DNA of 41,993 nucleotides from Clostridiales bacterium (GTDB taxonomy: Bacteria > Bacillota > Clostridia > Lachnospirales > Lachnospiraceae), in the NCBI GenBank assembly GCA_003343625.1, contig QAKV01000024.1, positions 1 through 41,993 on the forward strand. The letters are read 5' to 3'. Positions 32,181 to 40,886 of this stretch are shown in pieces. Numbering within the stretch: position 1 is the first letter of the stretch; the number at the start of each line of letters is the position of its first letter. The notes beneath the pieces were generated by a model. The model made no database searches, was not told the origin of the DNA, and was given only the letters and a program-made list of their open reading frames with translations. Both the position numbers and the translations under genes were made by a program.

Positions 32181-34682
32181 TCAATGCAACATCAGGTATT
32201 TGCCCGTCACGCTTTTCCCGTTTCCGGCGATCTGACGCGGCGTGCCTGCGGCTACGATTCTGCCACCCGCTTCCCCGCCTCCGGGCCCCATATCGATCAC
32301 GTAATCGGCGTTTCGGATCACGTCCAGATCGTGTTCGATGACCACGACGGTGGCGCCGTTTTTCAACAGCGTCCGAAACACCTGCAAAAGGGTCTGCACG
32401 TCCAGCGGGTGAAGGCCGATGGTAGGCTCATCAAAAATGAAAACCGTATCCGACTGAAGGCGTCCCATCTCTCCCGCCAGTTTCAATCTCTGGGCCTCCC
32501 CTCCGGAAAGGCTCGGGGTGGACTCTCCCAGCGTCAGATAGCCCAATCCCAGGCTCTCCAGTACAGAAAGTCGCTGCCGGACGACTTTCAGATCCCGACA
32601 GGCCTCCAACGCTCCATGCACATCCATCGCCATCAATTCCGGCAGCGAACAGCCGAATCGTTTTTCGGTCGCATACCGGATCCCGTCGGCTTCCTTCGCG
32701 TATCGGGAGCCCCTGCATTCCGGGCAGGAAATCTCCACATCCGGCAAAAACTGCACATCCAGACTGATAACGCCCGTTCCGTCGCACACCGGACAGCGCA
32801 GTTTTCCCGTGTTATAGGAAAAATCCCCCGCCCTGTATCCCAGCCGCTTCGCATCCTCCGTTCTGGCATAGACCTTGCGCAGTTCATCATGAACGTTCGC
32901 ATAGGTGGCCACTGTGGATCGAACGTTTACGCCGATGGGAGCCGCATCGATCAGGCGGACGCGCTCAATACCATCCGCTTCTACGGATATGACGTGATCG
33001 GGCAGCTTCCTCCCCTCTATATGGGCTTCCAGACCGGGAACCAGGCTCTCCAAAATCAGGGTCGTTTTTCCGGAACCGGACACTCCCGTCACCGCGGTCA
33101 GTTTCCCCTTCGGGATTTCCGTCCGCAGCGGTTTTACCGTATGGATGGCTTTCGTGGAAATCCGGATTTTCCCTTCGGAAAAAAGCTCTTTTCCCGTTTC
33201 CGCCCCGCTGCAGGCAAACGATTCAGGCGAAAGGAAAGGGCCGATAAGCGACTCCGGATTCTTCGCCAGTTCTTCCACCGTCCCCTGCGCCACCACCCGG
33301 CCGCCGTCTGCGCCTGCGCCGGGCCCCATTTCGATGAGCCAGTCCGCCTTCGACAAGATCTGCGCGTCGTGATCCACCAACAGGACGGAATTCCCGTCCG
33401 CCACAAGATCGCGCATCACTCCGATGAGCCCTTCGATATTGGAAGGATGCAGTCCGATGGACGGCTCATCCAGCACATATAAAACGCCCGTCGTCCGATT
33501 TCGCACCGCCCGGGCCAACTGCATCCGCTGCCTCTCTCCGGTGGACAGCGTGGAAGCAGCACGATCCAGCGTCAGATAGCCCAGCCCCAGTTCCATCAGC
33601 CGTTTCGCAGCAGTCTGAAAGGACTCGCAAATGCTTTTGGCCATGGGCCGCATTTCGGACGGAAGAGAGGAGGGAACTCCGTCCACCCACCCGACGAGCT
33701 GTTCCAGCGTCATCTCGCATGCCTGGTCCAGGCCGATGCCCTTAAGCTTCGGGCCGCGCGCGGCCTCCGACAGGCGGCTGCCCCCGCAGTCCGGGCACGT
33801 CTCCTCTTTCAGGAATTTTTCCACCCGCTTCATCCCTTTTTCATCCTTCACCTTCGCCAGGGCGTTTTCCACGGTGTAGACCGCATTAAAATAAGTAAAA
33901 TCCAGCTCTCCGGCCTGGTTGGAGTTTTTGGCATGGTAAAAAATGTGCTTTTTCTCCGGGGGTCCGTTATAGACGATGTCCTTTTCCCTTTCCGTCAGAT
34001 CGCGAAAAGGAATATCCGTACGCACGCCCATCTCCCGGCACACATCCGTCATCAGCGACCACATGAGCGAATTCCAGGGAGCTACCGCTCCCTGATCGAT
34101 GGTCAAAGACTCGTCCGGCACCAGGGTCGTCCGATCTACGGTGCGGACGATCCCCGTTCCGTTACAGGTTCGGCATGCTCCCTGGCTGTTGAATGCCAGT
34201 TCTTCCGCTCCCGGCGCATAAAAGCTCGCACCGCATTCCGGGCAGACCAGCTCCTGTCCCGCTGCCACAGCCAAAGAAGGCATCAGGTAGTGTCCATTGG
34301 GACAGCGATGGCTGGCGAGTCGGGAAAACATCAGCCTGAGACTGTTCAACAATTCCGTTCCGGTTCCAAAGGTGCTGCGAATGCCCGGAACGCCGGGCCT
34401 CTGGTGCAGGGCCAGCGCCGCCGGAACATACAGCACTTCATCCACGTCCGCCTTCGCGGCCTGCGTCATGCGCCTGCGGGTATATGTGGAAAGGGCTTCC
34501 AGGTATCGCCGGGAGCCCTCCGCGTACAAAACCCCCAGCGCCAGGGAGGATTTCCCCGATCCGGATACGCCGGCTACCCCAACGACTTCATTCAGCGGGA
34601 TATCGATATCGATACTTTTCAGATTGTGAACCCGTGCGCCCCGAATCCGGATCGCGCGGGGGATAGACGTTTTTTCGCTCAT
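32181..34682 (-). CDS. UvrA paralogue (short, excinuclease ATPase-like)
   Basis: 833 residues, shorter than the ~940 of canonical UvrA, with two ABC ATPase modules. First module: Walker A GVSGSGKSS, signature LSTGE, YVLDEPSIGLHP. Second: GVSGSGKTT, LSGGEAQRLKLA, IFDEPTIGLHP. Zinc-binding pairs CPECGASF...CRTCNGTG, CPDCGGSR, CPVCDGTG and CPECRGSR are present. Length and the altered first signature place it with the UvrA2/DrrC-like paralogues found beside a normal UvrA, some linked to DNA-damaging drug tolerance. No uvrB or uvrC nearby. Shine-Dalgarno is weak (GGGAGAGG about 14 nt away). Confidence 0.88.
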   Translation of the reverse strand: MSEKTSIPRAIRIRGARVHNLKSIDIDIPLNEVVGVAGVSGSGKSSLALGVLYAEGSRRYLEALSTYTRRRMTQAAKADVDEVLYVPAALALHQRPGVPGIRSTFGTGTELLNSLRLMFSRLASHRCPNGHYLMPSLAVAAGQELVCPECGASFYAPGAEELAFNSQGACRTCNGTGIVRTVDRTTLVPDESLTIDQGAVAPWNSLMWSLMTDVCREMGVRTDIPFRDLTEREKDIVYNGPPEKKHIFYHAKNSNQAGELDFTYFNAVYTVENALAKVKDEKGMKRVEKFLKEETCPDCGGSRLSEAARGPKLKGIGLDQACEMTLEQLVGWVDGVPSSLPSEMRPMAKSICESFQTAAKRLMELGLGYLTLDRAASTLSTGERQRMQLARAVRNRTTGVLYVLDEPSIGLHPSNIEGLIGVMRDLVADGNSVLLVDHDAQILSKADWLIEMGPGAGADGGRVVAQGTVEELAKNPESLIGPFLSPESFACSGAETGKELFSEGKIRISTKAIHTVKPLRTEIPKGKLTAVTGVSGSGKTTLILESLVPGLEAHIEGRKLPDHVISVEADGIERVRLIDAAPIGVNVRSTVATYANVHDELRKVYARTEDAKRLGYRAGDFSYNTGKLRCPVCDGTGVISLDVQFLPDVEISCPECRGSRYAKEADGIRYATEKRFGCSLPELMAMDVHGALEACRDLKVVRQRLSVLESLGLGYLTLGESTPSLSGGEAQRLKLAGEMGRLQSDTVFIFDEPTIGLHPLDVQTLLQVFRTLLKNGATVVVIEHDLDVIRNADYVIDMGPGGGEAGGRIVAAGTPRQIAGNGKSVTGKYLMLH

Positions 34683-34784
34683 CTTACAGACCTCTCCCGG
34701 AACTTCTTTATCGCAGGAAATCCCTGCGTCAAAAATATCTTTTTTATTCTATCGAAGCACAAGCATTTTGATTTGAGCAAAATA

Positions 34785-35186
34785 TCACTCTTCTGTCCGG
34801 ATGAGATTGCTCACATATGGACGTTTTCCAGAAAGGACTTCATCGTAAAAATTCTGTTTCCAGTCGATATAAACGACGCTGTCCTCCAACTCCCGGATCG
34901 ATTGACGAAGCGCTTCCTGCTTTCGGGAAAGCATCTCTTTCCTTTGAGGAATGCTGGACGGCCCCTCCAGGCATAGCTCCAGGTATGATTTCATTTCCTG
35001 TATGCTCATACCGCACTTCTTTAAGCAAACCAGATCCTTGATCCACTTCAAATCCTTTTCATCGAAGATGCGCCGGTTATTTTTATCCCGTTTGACATTG
35101 GGAATCAGCCCTTCGTTGCAGTAGAACTTCAGCGCCTGATACGTCAGGTCCGCTTCCTTGCATACCTGCATCATGGTGTAAATCAT
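34785..35186 (-). CDS. MerR family transcriptional regulator
   Basis: 133 residues: MerR helix-turn-helix (MIYTMMQVCKEADLTYQALKFY... NNRRIFDEKDL), then a dimerisation helix. No metal-binding cysteines near the C-terminus, so it is of the redox/aldehyde-sensing or small-molecule branch rather than a metal sensor. Start at 35186 follows GGAGGT; the 23 codons upstream are not needed. It is divergent from the broken redox genes and very likely controlled their promoter at 35239-35273. Confidence 0.9.
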   Translation of the reverse strand: MIYTMMQVCKEADLTYQALKFYCNEGLIPNVKRDKNNRRIFDEKDLKWIKDLVCLKKCGMSIQEMKSYLELCLEGPSSIPQRKEMLSRKQEALRQSIRELEDSVVYIDWKQNFYDEVLSGKRPYVSNLIRTEE

Positions 35187-35238
35187 GGGTACCTCCAATT
35201 TTATCGTAGGAAGTTCAAAAATTTTTTTGAAAAATTCC

Positions 35239-35273
35239 TTGACCGATTGTAACAACCGGAATTTATAATCGGT
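35239..35273 (+). promoter_or_regulatory. MerR-type promoter with 19-bp spacer
   Basis: TTGACC (35239-35244), 19 bp, TATAAT (35264-35269). The over-long spacer is the hallmark of MerR-activated promoters. ACCGATT (35242-35248) and AATCGGT (35267-35273) form a perfect 7-bp inverted repeat around it. The predicted start lies about 80 bp before the first pseudogene. Confidence 0.8.
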
Positions 35274-35353
35274 AGTAACAAGCGATTGAATCTATCTGAT
35301 TGTATCAGAAATTCATTTGTAATGCAAGTTTTAAGGAGAAAGGAGACAGATTC

Positions 35354-35936
35354 ATGGTTTTCTATTTCACGGGAACAGGCAACAGCCTATATGTGGCGAA
35401 ACGGCTGGAGGAAAACCCTATCAGCATTCCACAGGTAATGCGGCATTCAGCCCGCCTATATCAATGTGGTGCTGATGGTAGATAACTGGCTTCCCAGCTT
35501 TGACATGGAGGAGCAAAAACAGCTGGATAAACAGGTGGAAAATCAACTGATCCGTATCTTGGCGGATATAAAAAGCCGCCGGCATTGGATTTCCCCTGTG
35601 ACAGACCCGGATCGGGCAGCCCATCAGGAATTCCTGGGTCGCATGCGCCGGATGCCGCCGGACGCGTGGCAGCACTTGTTGCGTGTGACGGAAAGCTGCG
35701 TAGGCTGCGGAATTTGTGAGAAGGTGTGTCCTTCCGGTTCTATTCATGTGGTGAACGGCAGGGCAGTGCATACGCCCGGGCGCTGTCCAGCGTGCCTGGC
35801 CTGTGCCCACGCCTGCCCCCACAAGGCCATCCAGCTGACCATCCCGTAGAAAAACTCCCAGGCCCGCTACCGCAACGAACACATCTCTTTGCGGGAAATT
35901 ATCCAGGCCAATTCCCAGACTATATCTCATTCCTAA
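35354..35936 (+). pseudogene. Broken EFR1-family ferredoxin (flavodoxin-like domain plus 2[4Fe-4S])
   Basis: AAGGAG and ATG at 35354 start MVFYFTGTGNSLYVAKRL, the flavodoxin-like N-terminus of EFR1 proteins, which breaks off at about 35440. After a large internal deletion and a frame change the homology resumes in another frame with PAYINVVLMVDNWLP (about 35446 on), then CVGCGICEKVCP and CPACLACAHACP cluster motifs. A TAG at 35847-35849 interrupts the tail, after which NSQARYRNEHISLREI still reads in the same frame to 35936. Deletion, frameshift and stop together make function very unlikely. Confidence 0.85.
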
Positions 35937-36709
35937 AGGTGCCATTCCCCACATCCGGTATCCCGATGGGAGCTGTAGTCACTGCCTCCGGCACCGGCGC
36001 GGAAATGAATTCCGGCGCAGTGATTACCTATGAAGAAAAGCTGTGGAAAGGTCCCATTGTAGGGAACTGTGCTTCGTTCGCCATTTTAGATCCCGCCTAT
36101 ACCGCAACGGTTCCTCCCCTGCAAGTGCTTTCCGGCGCGTTTGACACCCTGAGCCATGCCATGGAAACCTACTTCTGAAACTCAGACGAGGATAATGTAT
36201 CCGATGACGTGGCATTGGCCGTCATGCGGAATACGGTGGTCAATATGCGGCGGCTGCTGACGAATATCAACGATATGCAGGCCCGCAGCAACCTGATGTG
36301 GGATTCCGCCATGGCGGAAAACGGCATTCTCAAGGTGGGACGTCTCACCGATTTCCAGGCCCATCAGATGGAACATCAGCTGGGCGCCTATACGGACTGC
36401 AACCACGGTCAGGGGTTGGCGGTGATCCACCCTGCCTACTACCGGCACATTCTGAAGGATGCCCCGGAAAAGTTCACTCGTTTTGCCAAAGCAGCCTTTG
36501 GAAAAGAGACTGCGGAAGAAGGGCTGGAAGCTCTGACCTCCTTTATCCGGGAGTGCGGCCTGCCCACGGAAATGGGACAGCTGAAATCCAAGGTGAAGAT
36601 CACTCCGGAAGTGTTACGCCAGGTAGCGGATACCTGCAATATCATCAAGTGCGGCCCCCGTGAATTGAGCAGAGATGAAATTTATGAGATCCTCTGCGAA
36701 TGTTTATGA
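35937..36709 (+). pseudogene. Broken iron-containing alcohol dehydrogenase (N-terminus missing, in-frame stop)
   Basis: The frame reads VPFPTSGIPMGAVVTASGTGAEMN..., which matches the middle of Fe-dependent alcohol dehydrogenases; roughly the first 100 or more residues are absent. HAMETYF is followed by an in-frame TGA (36176-36178), then homology continues in the same frame through QAHQMEHQLGAYTDCNHGQGLAV, with the iron-binding histidines, to 36709. No start codon with a ribosome site precedes the fragment, which is fused directly to the broken ferredoxin. Confidence 0.85.
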
Positions 36710-36722
36710 GGAGGGACACAAG

Positions 36723-37070
36723 ATGAAACGATGGATCAGCGCGGCAATGGCCCTCCTTATGACAGTAACGCTGGCAGCCTGTGGACAGACCGGAAACGGA
36801 ACTGCCGGCTCTTCGGCTCCTCCAGAGAGTGAAAACTCCGGTTCTTCTCAGACGCCGGCAACAGAAAGCGCTTCCCCTGTCCCCACAGAATCGTCTTCTT
36901 CGAATGATCCGGAAATTCCGGGCACAACATCCGATGGGAATGTGCTGGTAGCCTATTTTTCTGTGCCGGAAACTTTTGCCTATAACGAGCGCGCGGAGGA
37001 TGCAAGACCGGAGCTCGCCACGCAGATCGAAAACCTCGACAGCTATGATGTGATTTTTTTATTTTTATGA
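36723..37070 (+). pseudogene. Truncated flavodoxin-like lipoprotein
   Basis: A good GAGGAGGG and ATG start a lipoprotein signal peptide with lipobox LAAC (Cys20), a Ser/Pro/Glu-rich linker (about 25-68), and then NVLVAYFSVPET, the first strand of a flavodoxin domain. The next residues (ERAEDARPELATQIENLDSYDVIFL) belong much later in the domain, so the FMN-binding part is deleted, and the frame stops right after IFLFL. The 116-residue product could be made and exported but cannot fold as flavodoxin. The third broken gene in a row. Confidence 0.78.
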
Positions 37071-37096
37071 CAAATCTTCGGGGGCTCACAGGATAT

Positions 37097-37140
37097 CAAA
37101 AAACCCCGGAAACCGCATAGATGAGGGCTTCTGGGGTTTA
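37097..37140 (-). terminator. Terminator after tRNA-Leu
   Basis: On the minus strand AAACCCCAGAAGCC (from 37140) pairs with GGTTTCCGGGGTT with one or two mismatches, followed by TTTTTT at about 37098-37103. It starts 7 nt after the tRNA 3' end. Confidence 0.85.
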
Positions 37141-37146
37141 TAAGTC

Positions 37147-37229
37147 TGCCGGCGGCGGGACTTGAACCCGCACGATGTCGCCATCAACAGATTTTGAGTC
37201 TGCCGCGTCTGCCATTCCGCCACGCCGGC
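37147..37229 (-). tRNA. tRNA-Leu (anticodon CAA)
   Basis: 83 nt on the minus strand. Acceptor stem GCCGGCG pairs with the 3' CGCCGGC, discriminator A; anticodon loop CTCAAAA gives CAA (reads UUG); long variable arm TGATGGCGACATCG; T arm GCGGGTTCAAGTCCCGC. The 3' CCA is not encoded. It is a single tRNA gene with its own promoter and terminator. Confidence 0.95.
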
Positions 37230-37233
37230 AGGT

Positions 37234-37288
37234 TTTCTGTCCCGTGGACAGAAATTCCGCTTTCGGCCGCTGCTTTCAGCGGCCGAAA
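37234..37288. repeat. Two perfect hairpins directly upstream of tRNA-Leu
   Basis: TTTCTGTCC-CGT-GGACAGAAA (37234-37254) and TTTCGGCCGCTG-CTTT-CAGCGGCCGAAA (37261-37288). They occupy almost the whole space between the promoter -10 box and the tRNA 5' end, so they would form at the 5' end of the precursor. Confidence 0.82.
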
Positions 37289-37291
37289 ATT

Positions 37292-37320
37292 ATAATAACA
37301 TACATCCGAAAGATTTTCAA
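37292..37320 (-). promoter_or_regulatory. Promoter for tRNA-Leu
   Basis: TTGAAA (37320-37315), 17 bp, TATTAT (37297-37292) on the minus strand. The expected start falls in the outer arm of the first hairpin. An alternative TATAAT in the same stretch would need a 20-bp spacer. Confidence 0.65.
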
Positions 37321-37359
37321 GCCTTAGTTTCTATTTTGCACCTCGGCTGATGTCATCGA

Positions 37360-38658
37360 CTACTTCAGCTCTTCAAACTCTTCCGCCGCTTTTTCCAGCT
37401 TCTCATGCAGGGCGAAGCAGTCAAACGTGGCGAAATAGTCCTTCGGTTCCTCCGCACGGCGTATCAGCTCCACTTCCCCTGTTTCTTTCAACAGCAGTTC
37501 CGCACTGCGCAGCTTGCCGTTGTAGTTATATCCCATGGAAAACCCATGGGCTCCGGTATCGTGCAGGAACAGATAGTCCCCTATTTCAATTTTGGGGAGC
37601 GGTCTGTCGATAGCGAACTTATCGTTGTTTTCACATAAAGAGCCGGTCACGTCATAAACGCGGTCGCAGGGCCCGTTCTCCTTGCCCAGCACCGTGATAT
37701 GATGATAGGCGCCGTACATGGCCGGACGCATCAGATTCACCGCACAGGCGTCCACGCCGATGTACTCCTTGTAGATATGTTTCTCATGGATCGCTTTCGT
37801 GACCAGGGCTCCGTAAGGCCCCATCATGAAGCGGCCCATTTCCGTGTAAATCGACACATCGCCCATACCCGCAGGAACCAGGACTTCATCGTAAACCCGA
37901 TGAACCCCCTCTCCGATCTTTTCGATATCGTTCGGCTCCTGATCCGGACGATACGGAATACCCACGCCTCCCGAAAGATTGATGAAAGCGATGTGCACGC
38001 CGGTCTTTTTCTGCAGCGAAACAGCCAGCTCGAACAGCTGCTTGGCCAGCTGAGGATAGTATTCGTTGGTCACGGTATTGCTGGCCAGAAAGGCGTGAAT
38101 GCCGAAGTGTTTCACCCCTTTTTCCTTCAGAATCCGAAACGCCTCTTCTATCTGTTCCCCGGTCATCCCATATTTGGAATCCCCCGGATTGTCCATGATC
38201 CCGTTACTCAAAGTGAAAACACCGCCGGGATTGTAGCGGCAGCTCATGGTTTCCGGCAGTTTCCCCAGAATTTCTTCCACGAAATCGATGTGCGTGATAT
38301 CGTCGAGGTTGATGATGGCGCCCAGTTTCCCCGCCAGCGCATAATCCTCCCGCGGCGTATCGTTGGAAGAGAACATGATCTCATGTCCTCTGATGTCCAG
38401 GGCATCGCACAGCATCAGCTCCGTCGCGGAGGAGCAGTCGCAGCCGCAGCCGTATTCTCTCAAAATATCGATGAGAAACGGATTCGGCGTCGCCTTTACC
38501 GCAAAATATTCTTTAAATCCAGGATTCCAGGCAAATGCCCGCTTCACTTTTTCCGCATTGGCCCGGATGCCCGCCTCATCGTACAGATAAAACGGCGTGG
38601 GGTATTTTTTGACGATCTCTTCCACCTGTTCCTTCGTTACAAAGGGTCTCTTTTCCAT
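37360..38658 (-). CDS. lysA: Diaminopimelate decarboxylase
   Basis: A 432-residue PLP-dependent decarboxylase (alanine racemase fold) that makes lysine from meso-diaminopimelate. Seen: YFAVKATPNP with the PLP lysine, FGIHAFLASNT, INLSGGVGIPY, TEMGRFMMGPYGALV and VDACAVNLMRPAMYGAYH. The residue pattern fits LysA best, though related ornithine/arginine-type decarboxylases share the fold. The start at 38658 has GGAGGT 4-5 nt upstream; the open frame upstream merely runs through the hairpin array and into ung. A perfect stem (38671-38693) sits 2 nt upstream of the Shine-Dalgarno. Confidence 0.9.
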   Translation of the reverse strand: MEKRPFVTKEQVEEIVKKYPTPFYLYDEAGIRANAEKVKRAFAWNPGFKEYFAVKATPNPFLIDILREYGCGCDCSSATELMLCDALDIRGHEIMFSSNDTPREDYALAGKLGAIINLDDITHIDFVEEILGKLPETMSCRYNPGGVFTLSNGIMDNPGDSKYGMTGEQIEEAFRILKEKGVKHFGIHAFLASNTVTNEYYPQLAKQLFELAVSLQKKTGVHIAFINLSGGVGIPYRPDQEPNDIEKIGEGVHRVYDEVLVPAGMGDVSIYTEMGRFMMGPYGALVTKAIHEKHIYKEYIGVDACAVNLMRPAMYGAYHHITVLGKENGPCDRVYDVTGSLCENNDKFAIDRPLPKIEIGDYLFLHDTGAHGFSMGYNYNGKLRSAELLLKETGEVELIRRAEEPKDYFATFDCFALHEKLEKAAEEFEELK

Positions 38659-38670
38659 TTTTACCTCCAT

Positions 38671-38804
38671 GTCGGAGCGTCTTTTGCTCCGACCGCGCGG
38701 TGAAATCGCGTATGTGATTTTGCCGCTGCGATCACAGCAGTTTTGCGGCGCTCCGACACAAAACTGCCGATTGAAACATGTGCCATCAGGCACATTTTTC
38801 AATC
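38671..38804. repeat. Hairpin array between ung and lysA
   Basis: Four good stems in 134 bp: GTCGGAGC/GCTCCGAC (38671-38693), TGTGAT/ATCACA (38713-38736), GCAGTTTTG/CAAAACTGC (38737-38767), and ATGTGCC-ATCA-GGCACAT inside GATTGAAA/TTTCAATC (38769-38804). On the minus strand the last one begins right at the ung stop. The motif TGCCTGATGGCA resembles TGCCTGACGGCA of the 17.7/21.1-kb repeat, though the rest differs. Confidence 0.8.
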
Positions 38805-39497
38805 TTAGTCTCTCCCGAAATTGTCTATGTCTTCTATCTGCCAGTCGATAGGCTCCACCCCGTGCTCTTTTAAAAAAGCATTCGCCCTGCTGAAGTGCCG
38901 GCATCCGAAAAACCCTCTGGATGCGGACAACGGGCTGGGATGCGGAGCCTTTAAAATCAGGTGCTTCGGATTGGTCAGCATGTTCGCTTTCATCTGCGCC
39001 GGCCTGCCCCAGAGAAGAAAGACGATGGGACGATCCTGGGCATTCACCGCTTCGATGACCGCATCTGTAAACTGTTCCCAGCCTCTTCCCTGATGGGAAT
39101 TGGCCTGATGTGCCCGCACCGTCAACACGGTATTGAGCAAAAGCACTCCCTGATCGGCCCATTTTTTCAGGTATCCGTTATTGGGAATCGAACACCCCAG
39201 ATCATCATGCAGTTCCTGATAAATGTTGACCAGAGACGGGGGAATCTCCTGTCCCGGGCGCACGGAAAAGCAGAGGCCATGGGCCTGATTCACATTATGA
39301 TAGGGATCCTGTCCCAAAATCACGACCTTCACCTCGGAAAGCGGCGTGAAATGAAACGCGTTGAAAATCTCATCCGCGGGGGGATAGATCACCCTGGTAG
39401 CATATTCACTTTTTACGAATTCAAACAGTTTCGCATAATATGGCTTCCGAAACTCTTCTTTCAGAGCCGGAAGCCAGTCGTTGCTGATCATCGCCAT
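38805..39497 (-). CDS. ung: Uracil-DNA glycosylase
   Basis: Removes uracil from DNA in base-excision repair. 230 residues of family 1: [11 protein letters not shown] with the catalytic aspartate, [18 protein letters not shown] and [18 protein letters not shown]. The ATG at 39497 (AAAGGGG upstream) overlaps the end of hisF; a second ATG two codons on overlaps the hisF TGA directly. Either way translation is coupled to hisF. Confidence 0.96.
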   Translation of the reverse strand: MAMISNDWLPALKEEFRKPYYAKLFEFVKSEYATRVIYPPADEIFNAFHFTPLSEVKVVILGQDPYHNVNQAHGLCFSVRPGQEIPPSLVNIYQELHDDLGCSIPNNGYLKKWADQGVLLLNTVLTVRAHQANSHQGRGWEQFTDAVIEAVNAQDRPIVFLLWGRPAQMKANMLTNPKHLILKAPHPSPLSASRGFFGCRHFSRANAFLKEHGVEPIDWQIEDIDNFGRD

Positions 39498-40258
39498 CGC
39501 ACTGCGACCCCTTTCTCATTCAGATATCGCTTCACCTGAGCGATTTCCAGTTCTTTATAATGGAACAGCGAAGCCGCCAGGGCCGCATCGGCGCCTCCTG
39601 CCGTCAGCGCTTCCCTGAAGTGCTCCAGCGTCCCGGCGCCGCCGGACGCGATGACCGGAATGGAAACCAGATCCGCCACCGCACGCGTGAGCTCGATATC
39701 ATAGCCCGCTTTTGTCCCATCGCAGTCCATGCTGGTCAGCAAAATCTCTCCCGCGCCCAGCTGTTGTGCCGTCTGCGCCCATTCCAGAACATCCAGCCCG
39801 GTATCGATCCTGCCGCCGTTTTTGTAAACGTTCCAGCCGCTTCCATCCCCGCGCCGCTTCGCATCGATGGCCACGACCACGCACTGACTGCCGAACTTGT
39901 CCGCCGCGTCGGCGATCAGCCGCGGCGTGTTGATGGCCGCGGAATTGACGGAGATCTTGTCCGCCCCTTCCCGCAAAATCGCCCGAAAATCCTCCACAGT
40001 GCGGATTCCGCCTCCTACCGTAAAAGGGATGAAGACCTTTTCCGCCACCCGGCGCACCATATCCACCACGGTTTTTCTCGCATCCGAAGATGCGGTGATA
40101 TCCAGAAAGACCAGTTCATCCGCCCCCGCCCGATCATAGGCTGCGGCGATTTCCACCGGATCTCCCGCATCCCTTAAGTTGACGAAATTCACTCCTTTTA
40201 CAACCCTGCCTCCGTGAACATCCAGGCAGGGAATGATTCTCTTCGTATGCATAGTCAC
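39488..40258 (-). CDS. hisF: Imidazole glycerol phosphate synthase, cyclase subunit
   Basis: With HisH converts PRFAR and glutamine to imidazole glycerol phosphate and AICAR in histidine synthesis. 256-residue TIM barrel: [19 protein letters not shown] with the catalytic Asp11 equivalent, [36 protein letters not shown] with the second catalytic Asp, and [13 protein letters not shown]. Its ATG overlaps the hisH stop (ATGA). Confidence 0.97.
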   Translation of the reverse strand: MTMHTKRIIPCLDVHGGRVVKGVNFVNLRDAGDPVEIAAAYDRAGADELVFLDITASSDARKTVVDMVRRVAEKVFIPFTVGGGIRTVEDFRAILREGADKISVNSAAINTPRLIADAADKFGSQCVVVAIDAKRRGDGSGWNVYKNGGRIDTGLDVLEWAQTAQQLGAGEILLTSMDCDGTKAGYDIELTRAVADLVSIPVIASGGAGTLEHFREALTAGGADAALAASLFHYKELEIAQVKRYLNEKGVAVRWR

Positions 40259-40884
40259 TCCTTTTCGTCGATCCGGATGAAATTTCTCAGGATCGAAAGA
40301 CCTGTTTCAGAACTCTTCTCCGGATGGAACTGGCAGGCGAACACGTTCCCCTTTTCCACGGATGCGTCGATGGAAACGCCGTATTCCGTGCGGGCCGTCA
40401 CGATATCCTCTTCCGCTTTCAAATAATAGGAATGCACAAAATAGACATAAGGCTGCGGCGAAATGCCCTCAAACAGCCTCCCCTTCCCCGGGAAATCCAG
40501 AGAATTCCATCCGATGTGCGGAATCTTCAGCGGCTTTCCGTCCGCCCCTACGCCGTCCGGAATCCGGAGGATTTTCCCTTTCAAAATGCCCAGTCCCGGC
40601 ACGCCCGGGCTCTCTTCACTGGATTCGAACAACAGCTGAAGCCCGAGACAAATTCCCAAAAATGGCGTTCCCTTTTCCGTCACCGCGCGGATCACTTCCA
40701 CCAGACCGTAATCCCTCAGCTTTTGCATCGCATCTCCAAAAGCGCCGACGCCAGGCAGGATCACCCTGTCCGCGGCCAGAATCTTCTCCGGATCCCGGGT
40801 CAGAATCGTTTCCTTCCCCAGAAACTGCAGCGCCTTCTCCACGCTCTTCACATTGCCCGCATCATAGTCGATAATCGCTACCAT
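40255..40884 (-). CDS. hisH: Imidazole glycerol phosphate synthase, glutamine amidotransferase subunit
   Basis: Supplies ammonia from glutamine to HisF. 209-residue class I amidotransferase: [27 protein letters not shown], nucleophile Cys in [12 protein letters not shown], and [10 protein letters not shown] with the catalytic His-Glu. It begins 2 bp after the stop of the sirtuin-like gene and overlaps hisF by 4 bp. No other his genes are in the window. Confidence 0.97.
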   Translation of the reverse strand: MVAIIDYDAGNVKSVEKALQFLGKETILTRDPEKILAADRVILPGVGAFGDAMQKLRDYGLVEVIRAVTEKGTPFLGICLGLQLLFESSEESPGVPGLGILKGKILRIPDGVGADGKPLKIPHIGWNSLDFPGKGRLFEGISPQPYVYFVHSYYLKAEEDIVTARTEYGVSIDASVEKGNVFACQFHPEKSSETGLSILRNFIRIDEKE

Positions 40885-40886
40885 AC

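Noticed and set aside
30119..32341. A 740-codon plus-strand open frame across the S66 peptidase and hom genes
   Set aside because: It is out of frame with the peptidase gene and antisense to hom, both of which have full family motifs. Its translation is low in recognisable motifs and rich in His/Arg/Pro, typical of a shadow frame.
36176..36178. TGA as a selenocysteine codon
   Set aside because: The flanking context (HAMETYF then NSDEDN) is not a catalytic Cys position in iron alcohol dehydrogenases, the gene lacks its N-terminus, and no convincing SECIS stem follows at once.
38659..38804. Lysine riboswitch upstream of lysA
   Set aside because: The 146-bp gap holds separate simple stems and none of the conserved lysine riboswitch core I could recognise; it is also shorter than a typical L-box with its terminator.
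38659..39162. N-terminal extension of the lysA frame to about 600 residues
   Set aside because: The extra part runs through the hairpin array and into ung on the same strand, has no family similarity, and a well-spaced GGAGGT supports the start at 38658.
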